DNA from: Marinomonas transparens | Lineage (GTDB): Bacteria; Pseudomonadota; Gammaproteobacteria; Pseudomonadales; Marinomonadaceae | Assembly (NCBI RefSeq): GCF_016463975.1 | Contig: NZ_JAEMNX010000009.1 | Location: 1-64,000 of the forward strand | Direction: 5' to 3' | Length of the DNA stretch: 64,000 bases | In this document: positions 27,791-35,675 of the stretch, one piece after another | Layout of the letters: each line of letters begins with the position of its first letter | Numbering within the stretch: the stretch's first letter is position 1 | The notes under the pieces: model-generated | The model's input: only the letters and a program-made list of their open reading frames with translations | What the model was told of the DNA's origin: nothing | Databases searched by the model: none | Made by a program: the position numbers and the translations under genes

Positions 27791-28882
27791 TTATTCTTTA
27801 CTTTTGAATGCATATCGAATCAAAACAATAGCACAGCCCAACATACCACCTAACAACACTCCTAACATAGCAATCAGAGCCCGCTTAGGAGAAGTTCGGC
27901 TAATGGGTTTTTCTGGTTCCTCTACAAATTGGAAAGTATCAAAGCTAATATTAGAATCAACTTGCGAGGTTTTAAGCAACGCCAATTTCGAATCAATTTG
28001 CTGCAAACGTGGTTCAATAACACTCAATTCTTTCAACCCCTCCAATACATCAACTTTTGCCTCTAATGCATTGGCGCCAATATTAATAGCAAATAACTCT
28101 TCATCGCCTAGGTTTTGTTGAGGCTTATTAATTCCGGCTGCTTTAGCAATCTGCAATGCATATTTAGATCGCCTAAGCTCATAATCTAGATGTGCAGTGG
28201 CTAAATCAGTTAACAGGGCTTTTTGCTGTATCAGACTGCTTCTTTTACCGTCAACGATAGAGTCTAAATTGGCTATCACACGTTCTCTTGCCTTCCCTTC
28301 CACAAATTGAATGTAGCCATTTAACAGGTCATAACTACCTTTCGAAGAAGATTGCATACCAGTTAATACATAAGAGTTACTACCTTTTACAAGATTAGCA
28401 GAAAGCCTATCATCCCACCTAGCATATAGAGCTAACTCTATATCTTCAGAGCCACTGGCTCGAAGCCCCTCTAACTCATCTTGAAATTCAGGTAGCATTG
28501 AAATATAAGCTTTTCTGTTCTTTCTTGACTCAAATTCCTGTACATAAATGCTAAACAAGGTTTGTGGTAAAACAAAGCGATCCAGACTAGAACTAACCCG
28601 AATATCTCCTCCTACTTGATAGACATCAAAAACAGGCTGAAACTCACTCACCATTTTTTGATAGTCAGAAAAATCACTTATCTGAGGTTGTGTTATAAGA
28701 GCCTCAGCAGTCCAAACTTCCTTAGCGTTCAATGCATAAACAACAGCTATGGCTGCACAGATTACAGTAGTGACAATTATAATGAACTTGCCTTGCCACA
28801 AAGCAACAATTAGCTCTTTCAGATCAATTTCATCATCATGCTTAGGCAGAGATGATACTTGAGACAGCTGATTTTCTCCCAC
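27791..28882 (-). CDS. wzz: O-antigen chain length determinant (Wzz)
   Basis: This 363-residue protein has a membrane segment near residues 33-52 (FIIIVTTVICAAIAVVYAL), a large coiled-coil periplasmic part, and a second membrane segment near 335-355 preceded by the proline-rich PEKPISRTSPKRALIAML typical of Wzz/PCP1 proteins. It sets the length distribution of Wzy-made polymer. It is 9 kb from the cluster, which has no wzz of its own, so it is the likely partner of that Wzy. Confidence 0.88.
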   Translation of the reverse strand: MGENQLSQVSSLPKHDDEIDLKELIVALWQGKFIIIVTTVICAAIAVVYALNAKEVWTAEALITQPQISDFSDYQKMVSEFQPVFDVYQVGGDIRVSSSLDRFVLPQTLFSIYVQEFESRKNRKAYISMLPEFQDELEGLRASGSEDIELALYARWDDRLSANLVKGSNSYVLTGMQSSSKGSYDLLNGYIQFVEGKARERVIANLDSIVDGKRSSLIQQKALLTDLATAHLDYELRRSKYALQIAKAAGINKPQQNLGDEELFAINIGANALEAKVDVLEGLKELSVIEPRLQQIDSKLALLKTSQVDSNISFDTFQFVEEPEKPISRTSPKRALIAMLGVLLGGMLGCAIVLIRYAFKSKE

Positions 28883-28956
28883 AATCCTTCCTTACTTATT
28901 TTATATAGTGATATTAAAATGATAGTTCAAATTCACAAAACCGAATTAGTAAAAAA

Positions 28957-29670
28957 CTACAAACCAATTGTTTTATAAATCAAATCCCAAACTCCATGCC
29001 CCAAACGCTCGCCGCGCTGTTCAAATTTTGTCAATGGGCGCCATTCTGGTCGAGGGTGATATAAGCCTTTTCCTGCTGCATTTTCATATTGCTCTTGGGC
29101 TTCCATTACTTCCATCATATGTTCTGCATAGGGCTGCCAATCGGTCGCCATATGAAAGTAACCGCCTTCTTTCAACACATTAGCAACCTGCTGAGCAAAC
29201 AAGGGCTGCACAATACGACGTTTATTATGCTTTTTTTTATGCCAAGGATCAGGAAAAAACAGTTGAAAAGCACTCGCTTGTTTTTGAGGCAAGCAGTTCG
29301 CCATCACTTCAATGGCGTCATCACAATAAACGCGAAGGTTAGTAATGTCTTCCTCTTTGGCAAGCATCATCAACTTGGCTACACCAGGCGGGTGAACTTC
29401 GATACCAATAAAATCTTTGTCAGGGGCATTCTTTGCCATTTCAGCAAGAGAAGCTCCCATACCAAAACCTACTTCAATTACAACGTCAGATTTACGACCG
29501 AATACATTTTGGTAATCAATTCGCCCATCCGCCAACTCTAGTCCGTAAACTTCCCAATTTGCATCGTAGTTTTTCTGCTGTCCTTCCGTCATGCGGCCAC
29601 CACGAACAACAAAACTGCGAATAGTACGTTTCTTTACGGGTTCTTGTAATCCTGTATTGTTATCTTGCAT
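28957..29670 (-). CDS. trmB: tRNA (guanine-N7-)-methyltransferase
   Basis: This 237-residue enzyme has the SAM-binding VIEVGFGMGASLAEMA and the TrmB signature FPDPWHKKKHNKRRIVQP. It forms m7G46 in the variable loop of tRNAs. It stands alone with short gaps on each side. Confidence 0.95.
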   Translation of the reverse strand: MQDNNTGLQEPVKKRTIRSFVVRGGRMTEGQQKNYDANWEVYGLELADGRIDYQNVFGRKSDVVIEVGFGMGASLAEMAKNAPDKDFIGIEVHPPGVAKLMMLAKEEDITNLRVYCDDAIEVMANCLPQKQASAFQLFFPDPWHKKKHNKRRIVQPLFAQQVANVLKEGGYFHMATDWQPYAEHMMEVMEAQEQYENAAGKGLYHPRPEWRPLTKFEQRGERLGHGVWDLIYKTIGL

Positions 29671-29777
29671 GATTCTCTATCGTGTAGGTGATTCTATATT
29701 GTATATTGGGGCGGTATGCTACCCGAAAAACCACTTTCTGTCCTGTTTTAACAAGGTAGATATAGGTAAAACAAACA

Positions 29778-30170
29778 TTACTCTTTATATCCTTTCGCCC
29801 TCCACAAACATATGACTAGAAGCAACCAGCCAAGTAAATAACAAATACCACCCAGGGGAGTAACAACACCTAACCAAGTCTGGCCAGTCAAGGTCATCAC
29901 ATACAGGCTTCCTGCAAACAAAACATTACCGACAAAAAAGAAAGACAAAATGGCTTTATGGAAAGAAAGGTAAGAAGACAAAGCGGCAACAAGCAACCCT
30001 GCCAGCGAATGATACATTAGATATTGGCTACCAGTGTGCCACCAGCCAAGTGCTCGTTCATCCACTAGGCCATTTAAAGCATGAGCACCAAAGGCACCAG
30101 CCGCAATAGCAAGGGCAGCTTGAGCCGCAAAAAACGCAGCCCATTTTGCAGGAAAAGTTAAAGAAGCCAT
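29778..30170 (-). CDS. DUF423 small membrane protein (YgdD-like)
   Basis: This 130-residue protein has four membrane segments. The N-terminal ALAIAAGAFGAHAL and the central HTGSQYLMYHSLAGLL are conserved features of DUF423. The family's function is unknown. It starts 3 bases after the stop of the WD40 lipoprotein gene, so the two are probably co-transcribed. Confidence 0.85.
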   Translation of the reverse strand: MASLTFPAKWAAFFAAQAALAIAAGAFGAHALNGLVDERALGWWHTGSQYLMYHSLAGLLVAALSSYLSFHKAILSFFFVGNVLFAGSLYVMTLTGQTWLGVVTPLGGICYLLGWLLLVICLWRAKGYKE

Positions 30171-30173
30171 GGG

Positions 30174-31160
30174 TTATTCCAATACGTTCAAATAGCCATT
30201 ACTACCAACGGCGTAATAACGATCTCCTACGCCAAAAGCTAACGCCAATACACTGGCTCCGGTAGGACGACCCTTATCTTTAAGATACAAATCCCATTCT
30301 TTTTGAACAATTCCTGTACTAACCTGAACAAGTGATACTCGACGATTAATCCCGCCCAGTAAAATGGAGCGATTATCTCCAGAAAACACCGCCTGACGAA
30401 TGGTAATATTGCGGGACTCTAAACTCCCCGTATCAATCGCGGTGACTTCCTTCCCAGTAGCCGTAGACCAAATTTTGGCTGTGCCCAGCTGAGCGGCACC
30501 AAACGCATATTTACCATCCGCAGACAAAGCAACGCTGGCAATATTATTACTCAAGGTCCACTCATACTTTTTCGTGCCCGTACGCATGTCCCAAAGAATC
30601 ACCTTGTAATTGTCATCACCGGTAAGACCCAATGTCGCATCAGGAGAAACATCGACCGCACGAACAACCGCGCCCGTACGCAAGGTTTGTATGATTCCAC
30701 CTTTTTTCACATCAAAATAGCGCGCTGTTTGATCATCCAGACCAACCAGTGCCAAATTGCCATTGCGTGTTAATTTCAGCGCACGAATATCGCCCGGCGT
30801 TGTCCAGAAACCAGCCGATTGGCCAGTCGATGTGTCCCACAAAACAAGAGTTCGAGCTCCGCCCGTCGCGGCAAACCCACCACTGGGGTCAATGTCTACA
30901 CTAATAAGGGGAGTATATTGTCCGCTCTCATGGTTCCAATTATAACGACGCTCATTAAGAGCCGTATTCCAGTAGCTACCGCCATGCTGAATAGAACCTA
31001 TAACCGCAGCGCTACCATCATCGCTCAATACCGCCGAATAAACACCTTGCACAGCGTACTCCGCAGTTCTAATAGGAGCCTCTTTCGAGCAAGATAAGAG
31101 AACCGTTAGTGAAACAACAAATAGGCTGAGTTTAAGCAGTCTTTTCGCTATGTGCTTCAT
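30174..31160 (-). CDS. WD40-repeat lipoprotein
   Basis: This 328-residue protein has a lipoprotein signal peptide with lipobox LLSC (Cys near residue 24). The rest is a beta-propeller of about six or seven WD40-like repeats (VDVSPDATLGLTGDDNYKVILWDMRTG, ALSADGKYAFGAAQLGTAKIW). It is presumably membrane-anchored in the periplasm and acts as a binding scaffold; no partner can be named. It overlaps the end of rsd by 29 bases. Confidence 0.85.
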   Translation of the reverse strand: MKHIAKRLLKLSLFVVSLTVLLSCSKEAPIRTAEYAVQGVYSAVLSDDGSAAVIGSIQHGGSYWNTALNERRYNWNHESGQYTPLISVDIDPSGGFAATGGARTLVLWDTSTGQSAGFWTTPGDIRALKLTRNGNLALVGLDDQTARYFDVKKGGIIQTLRTGAVVRAVDVSPDATLGLTGDDNYKVILWDMRTGTKKYEWTLSNNIASVALSADGKYAFGAAQLGTAKIWSTATGKEVTAIDTGSLESRNITIRQAVFSGDNRSILLGGINRRVSLVQVSTGIVQKEWDLYLKDKGRPTGASVLALAFGVGDRYYAVGSNGYLNVLE

Positions 31161-31602
31161 GTAATTCCTTGATCAACTGATCTTCATGTTGAAATCGATC
31201 TGCCATCACCACACTCAAAGCTTGCAGAGAAAAAGGCAACGCCTCTAACTGATCGTTACAGTGGTCTTTGGTGTCATACTTATCATTGAACTCAATGGCC
31301 ACTTCTGTTGTGCTATCAATTTGTGGTAGTAGCTCACGCAATAATACTAAGGCTTTATCGTCTTCAAAGTCTTTAGCTTCTAATGCGAGCTGCTCATAAA
31401 CATTAAAGTGTCCCACCGATACATAGTCCACCAACATTTCACATAATGCTTGGATCTTCGGGGTATCTGTCGGGGTAAACTCACCCCGCTCTCGTAAATA
31501 GATCAAAGCTTCGATCAACTGACGTCTTTGCTCTAACCAACGATCAATGATTTCGTGAACACCACCCCATCGCTCTTGCGCTGTTTTGCATCGTTCCAAC
31601 AT
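31132..31602 (-). CDS. rsd: Rsd/AlgQ-family sigma-70 regulator
   Basis: This 156-residue helical protein matches Rsd/AlgQ: GGVHEIIDRWLEQRRQLI near the N-terminus, CEMLVDYVSVGHFNVYEQL in the middle and DRFQHEDQLIKELH at the end. The family binds the housekeeping sigma factor and changes sigma competition in stationary phase. In pseudomonads algQ also lies beside a dsbB-type gene, as here. Confidence 0.9.
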   Translation of the reverse strand: MLERCKTAQERWGGVHEIIDRWLEQRRQLIEALIYLRERGEFTPTDTPKIQALCEMLVDYVSVGHFNVYEQLALEAKDFEDDKALVLLRELLPQIDSTTEVAIEFNDKYDTKDHCNDQLEALPFSLQALSVVMADRFQHEDQLIKELHEAHSEKTA

Positions 31603-31715
31603 ACCCTAGCTCCATTAACGAAGTGATAATTGCTTATTTGATGCAAATAAGCATATTCCGATCCATATGCCCCTGCAAGGCAATCATCTGAGGGAAATTG
31701 TAACCTTTGTTATGA

Positions 31716-32219
31716 CTAGTTAGCTGCTTTGTAAACCTTTAGTGCAATCACCAAATTGATAACCGCCATTGCAACAAAGGCTACCAAAGTCCAACCTGGA
31801 ATACTCAAACCTAAGAAAGTCCACACAACATCGCCACACTCACCTGTTCCCATTACCATAGCTTGCATGATTTCTTGCCAAGGAAAAACGTCCAGCATGT
31901 AACTTAAACCAGGTAAACACGCAGGCAGCTGGTCCATAGGTAAACTTTGTAAATATAAGTGACGGATAGCAAGTGCAGCACCTAATAAAGATAAAACCAT
32001 CACAACCCAAGAACATATTTTTCTTACCTTGATACTGGCCGTTAACGCAGAACCTAAAGACATTACCCCAACAGAGAAAAAGGCAATGCGCTGTAACATG
32101 CATAAGGGACAAGGCTCTAACCCCATTTGATATTCCATGTAAAAAGCCACTGCCAAAAGAGCAAAAGAGCAAAATGCAACCAATCCATGGAAACGGCGAG
32201 CCGATAAAAACGCGAACAT
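31716..32219 (-). CDS. dsbB: Disulfide bond formation protein DsbB
   Basis: This 167-residue protein has four membrane segments. The quinone-side pair is C37/C40 in EPCPLCMLQR and the periplasmic pair is C101 and C128. It reoxidises DsbA with ubiquinone. The partner dsbA lies at 43288 in this window. Confidence 0.95.
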   Translation of the reverse strand: MFAFLSARRFHGLVAFCSFALLAVAFYMEYQMGLEPCPLCMLQRIAFFSVGVMSLGSALTASIKVRKICSWVVMVLSLLGAALAIRHLYLQSLPMDQLPACLPGLSYMLDVFPWQEIMQAMVMGTGECGDVVWTFLGLSIPGWTLVAFVAMAVINLVIALKVYKAAN

Positions 32220-32370
32220 ATAAAGATTCCTAAGCTTATTTAAATGAAAGTTTTACAGATTAAAGTGTGGCTACGACAGCAAGAAATTTGGAAAGTGCAA
32301 AATTACTACTGACATTCGCCTTTAATGGCAGTTAGTATACTGTCTATTGGAACGAATACGAGATCATAAA

Positions 32371-32796
32371 ATGTCATTGACGATACCACTACACACCAAG
32401 CAACTCCTTCTTGCGCTACTCATACTAAGCAGCTTTTTCTATCAAGTGAGCTACGCTGAGGATGAAGCCAACAGCACAAAGCCCGTTTATATCGAGCTCA
32501 CCCCCGATTTTATTGTTAACTACTCCTCCAGTAGTACGCGATTAAAATACATAAAAACAAAGATAACCTTACGTTCTGATAGTACAAAAGAAGCTCTGGT
32601 TAACGACAATTTGCCCTTGGTTCAAGATGCTCTCATCATGTTTCTTAGCTCACGAACAGAAGAACAAGTAACAGGTGCTATCGCACGAGAAAAAACACGC
32701 GAAGAAGCCGCCGTTGCCATTAACCAAGTACTAAAAGAAGAAACCAACCAAGAACCAATAAAAGATGTGCTTTTCTCAAGTTTTGTCACACAGTAA
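32371..32796 (+). CDS. Secreted FliL-like protein
   Basis: From ATG at 32371 the protein has 141 residues. A cleavable signal peptide (hydrophobic LLLALLILSSFFYQVSYA, cut before EDE) is followed by a FliL-type domain: YIELTPDFIVNY, RLKYIKTKITLRSD, LPLVQDALIMFLSSRTEEQV and VAINQVLKEE. FliL proteins bind the flagellar stator and are related to stomatin-type proteins. This one stands alone, outside a flagellar operon. An upstream in-frame start 8 codons earlier is less likely. Confidence 0.8.
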   Translation: MSLTIPLHTKQLLLALLILSSFFYQVSYAEDEANSTKPVYIELTPDFIVNYSSSSTRLKYIKTKITLRSDSTKEALVNDNLPLVQDALIMFLSSRTEEQVTGAIAREKTREEAAVAINQVLKEETNQEPIKDVLFSSFVTQ

Positions 32797-32817
32797 ACCC
32801 CAAAAATCGAACCCAAT

Positions 32818-32851
32818 AAAAAAGCGCCAATCTAACGAAAGGCGCTTTTTT
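32818..32851. terminator. Bidirectional terminator between fliL-like gene and yggX
   Basis: AAAAAAGCGCC at 32818-32828 pairs with GGCGCTTTTTT at 32841-32851. The flanking genes converge on it. Confidence 0.9.
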
Positions 32852-32871
32852 ATTAGGTAATCGTTCGAAAA

Positions 32872-33156
32872 TTATAATTCTGTAATGTCATCTGGGCTGA
32901 CATAGCCAACTAGTTTATCCGTCTCTTCATTATTGAAGAATTTCTCCATCTGCTCCATCACATACTTGCGTGATTCAGGCAACATCAAGTTCAACTGCTT
33001 TTCATTAATCATCATGGTTTGCAACAGCTGCCATTCCTGCCACGCCTGTTTAGATACATTTTGCAGAATATCTTGGCCTTTTGCCCCCGGTAAAGGCGCC
33101 CGCTCTAATGCTTCCATATCTTTTTGGTATTTCTTACAAAAAACAGTGTTCGCCAT
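32872..33156 (-). CDS. yggX: Fe(II)-trafficking / Fe-S protection protein YggX
   Basis: This 94-residue protein has the family start ([21 protein letters not shown]) with the conserved Cys7, the central [18 protein letters not shown], and the closing [13 protein letters not shown] segment. It protects labile Fe-S clusters from oxidation. It normally follows mutY directly; here chrA and a MITE lie between. Confidence 0.95.
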   Translation of the reverse strand: MANTVFCKKYQKDMEALERAPLPGAKGQDILQNVSKQAWQEWQLLQTMMINEKQLNLMLPESRKYVMEQMEKFFNNEETDKLVGYVSPDDITEL

Positions 33157-33240
33157 GGGAATAACTCATATTGATAGTAAGGGTAACAATGATAATGGCG
33201 CTAAAGCTGAAAAAATCAAGGGATCTTTAACGAGTAGCTG

Positions 33241-34422
33241 TCATATCAACACTCGCGCCAAACCTATTGTAATAAAGAACGCAATCAACCAAAAAATAGA
33301 AGGCCTTTTAGACTTTAGCCACACAAAGCCTAATACGACAATAATAAGATCCCATCCACTCACCAAGCTTGAAGTAGCAATAGGGTGATACAAGGCCGCT
33401 ATTAAGATACCGACCACAGCAGCATTTAGACTGACAACAATAGAACGAAAACGCCTATTAGAAGATAAGCTCTGCCAGACATTTTGCACCCCAAGCATCA
33501 ACAACAGGCCAGAGGCAAAAACCGCCAAGGTAGCAACACCTGCCCATAACCAAATATTTTCTCCCTGCGGTGTAGCAGATGCACCTAAAAAGCTAGCCAT
33601 GGTAAACATAGGGCCGGGAACCGCTTGTGCGGTAGCATAGCCAATTAACAAGCTGAATTCAGGAACCTTGTCAGCCACAAACGCTGACAGCATAGGCAGC
33701 ACAACATGGCCACCACCGAACACTAAAGCACCAGCCTGATAAAAATTGGCAAACAAACCACTCAAGCCTGAATCAAATGCAAAGCTTAAAACAAAAACAA
33801 TCACAGCAAGAGCTAGCATCAGCCAACCAAATTTCACCTTGGGTAAGGACTCGCCAATACTGCTTTGAGCAGAAGGTTTAAGCAAACCTATAATAGCCGC
33901 AGTAAGCAAGACTAAAAGGCTCGCTAAACTACTCGGCAAAAACACAATAAACGCCGCACTCGATAATGCAACCAACCCCATAGTTTTCGTCTGACAAAAA
34001 GAACGCCACATACTCAGGCAAGCATCCGCCACCACGACAACGGCTAAGAGTTTCAACGCATGCACTGCCCCCTCAAAAAAGACATCATCTTGCCAATGCA
34101 TACCAAATTTTGCCAACAACACCATGACGACAAAAGACGGCAGGGTAAAACCAATAAAAGCGGCGATACCACCCGCTAAACCAGCCCTATGATAGCCTAG
34201 CGCAAAACCCACTTGACTAGACCCAGGACCCGGAACAATTTGACTCAAAGCCAACCACTGCGCATATTGCGCTTCACTGGCCCACTTTCTTAATTTGATA
34301 AACTCTTGGTTGAAATAGCCTAGGTGAGCAGCCGGTCCACCAAAACTGGTAAAACCTAATAATAAGAAAGAAACAAACACCTCGGTTAGGCGTTTTATGT
34401 AAGAGGGCGTGTTGTGGGACAT
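33241..34422 (-). CDS. chrA: Chromate transporter ChrA (two-domain)
   Basis: From ATG at 34422 the protein has 393 residues and two homologous membrane halves with the CHR signatures FTSFGGPAAHLGYF and PGPGSSQVGFALGYHRAG in the first half and GGGHVVLPML and QAVPGPMFTMASFLG in the second. ChrA proteins export chromate or related oxyanions. The GGAAAGGAT ribosome site supports this start. A longer open frame extends into the MITE and is rejected. It lies between mutY and yggX. Confidence 0.92.
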   Translation of the reverse strand: MSHNTPSYIKRLTEVFVSFLLLGFTSFGGPAAHLGYFNQEFIKLRKWASEAQYAQWLALSQIVPGPGSSQVGFALGYHRAGLAGGIAAFIGFTLPSFVVMVLLAKFGMHWQDDVFFEGAVHALKLLAVVVVADACLSMWRSFCQTKTMGLVALSSAAFIVFLPSSLASLLVLLTAAIIGLLKPSAQSSIGESLPKVKFGWLMLALAVIVFVLSFAFDSGLSGLFANFYQAGALVFGGGHVVLPMLSAFVADKVPEFSLLIGYATAQAVPGPMFTMASFLGASATPQGENIWLWAGVATLAVFASGLLLMLGVQNVWQSLSSNRRFRSIVVSLNAAVVGILIAALYHPIATSSLVSGWDLIIVVLGFVWLKSKRPSIFWLIAFFITIGLARVLI

Positions 34423-34454
34423 TATCCTTTCCAATTCATTAATCTTTGTTATTT

Positions 34455-34594
34455 GAGACCTTTGCACGAAGTCGCGAGCAAAGCCAAGACGAGGCAAAAA
34501 TAGACGAAAAAGCGGAGTTTATGGGTTATAAATGAGCACCTTGAGTCTATTTTTAACAATGTATTGGTACGCACAGCAGTCGTGCAAAGATCTC
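34455..34594. mobile_element. 140-bp MITE with 15-bp terminal inverted repeats and TATTT target duplication
   Basis: GAGACCTTTGCACGA at 34455-34469 is repeated inverted at 34580-34594 with one mismatch. TATTT flanks it exactly at 34450-34454 and 34595-34599. A nested inverted repeat, AAAAATAGAC at 34496-34505 and GTCTATTTTT at 34545-34554, gives a long folded structure. It encodes no protein. These are the marks of a non-autonomous transposon moved by a transposase encoded elsewhere. The last base of the element supplies the third base of the mutY stop codon. Confidence 0.9.
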
Positions 34595-35643
34595 TATTTA
34601 GCTGAGTCTAAAATACTACGCACTGGCGCAGGCAAACCAAGCTGTAATGCTTGCTCCAAACTGAACCATTGATACTTACCCCCCTCCATCACCAAGTTCG
34701 TATCTTGCATTTGAATTCGGCTAGGGGAAATATCTAAGTGATAGTGACTAAAAGTATGTCGAAAAGATAACAAGGCCGTGACAGTTTTCACCTGTGTCGC
34801 AAAACGCTGCTCAATATGCAGTACGATAGACTCTTCGGATGCCAGCTCAGGTAAACTCCACAGGCCGCCCCAAATCCCCGTCTGCGGACGTTTTTCTAAT
34901 AACAGCTGACTCTGTTGATTCATCAACACCAGCAATTGAATACTCTTCTCTGGTTTTGCGGCTTTTTTCGGTTTCCTAATGGGGAACTGGGTAGGGTCTT
35001 GAGTTAATCTACCCTGACAATCACTCTCTAGTGGACACAATAAGCATTGAGGTTTTGAACGAGTGCAAAGGGTCGCACCTAAATCCATCATCGCCTGAGT
35101 GTAATCACCACATCGCTCACTGGGCATGTATTGCTCAGCTAATTCCCACATGGCATTTTCCGTTTTCTTCTCACCGGGCCAAACAGGGACGGCATGAAAA
35201 CGTGCCAATACGCGTTTAACATTGCCATCTAAAATCGCCGCTTGCACATCACGAGAAATCGATAAAATCGCCGCCGCCGTTGAGCGCCCTATTCCGGGCA
35301 ACTCACACACACCTTCGACACTCTGGGGAAATTCGCTATCAAACTCATCCACCAGCATTTTTGCCGCTTTATGCATATTACGAGCACGAGCGTAATAACC
35401 AAGACCGCTCCAATGCGCCAATACCTCATCCTGCTCCGCATCGGCCAAGGCTTCTACATTAGGAAAAGAAGACATAAACTTGTGGTAATAGGGTATCACT
35501 GTGGTCACTTGCGTTTGCTGCAACATGATTTCAGAAATCCAAACTCGATAGGGGCTTTTATCATCTTGCCAAGGCAAGCTTTTACGCCCGTGCTCGTCAA
35601 ACCAAGCCAACACACGGGGCGCAAAATTTTCAACTGGATGCAT
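34594..35643 (-). CDS. mutY: A/G-specific adenine glycosylase
   Basis: This 349-residue enzyme has the catalytic Glu38 (WISEIMLQQTQV), the helix-hairpin-helix ELPGIGRSTAAAI, catalytic Asp139 (LDGNVKRVL), a 4Fe-4S cluster site C193-X6-C200-X2-C203-X5-C209 and a C-terminal NUDIX-like domain (KRPQTGIWGGLWSLPE). It removes A opposite 8-oxoG. A MITE inserted at its stop codon. If the MITE and one TATTT copy are removed, the stop becomes TAA at the same place, so the protein was not changed. Confidence 0.97.
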   Translation of the reverse strand: MHPVENFAPRVLAWFDEHGRKSLPWQDDKSPYRVWISEIMLQQTQVTTVIPYYHKFMSSFPNVEALADAEQDEVLAHWSGLGYYARARNMHKAAKMLVDEFDSEFPQSVEGVCELPGIGRSTAAAILSISRDVQAAILDGNVKRVLARFHAVPVWPGEKKTENAMWELAEQYMPSERCGDYTQAMMDLGATLCTRSKPQCLLCPLESDCQGRLTQDPTQFPIRKPKKAAKPEKSIQLLVLMNQQSQLLLEKRPQTGIWGGLWSLPELASEESIVLHIEQRFATQVKTVTALLSFRHTFSHYHLDISPSRIQMQDTNLVMEGGKYQWFSLEQALQLGLPAPVRSILDSAK

Positions 35644-35675
35644 GTATTTCTCGTCTCAACTCAATATGGCTGGCA

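Noticed and set aside
34423..34497. Longer ChrA start within the MITE
   Set aside because: It would place transposon sequence in the protein, and a good ribosome-binding site serves the ATG at 34422.
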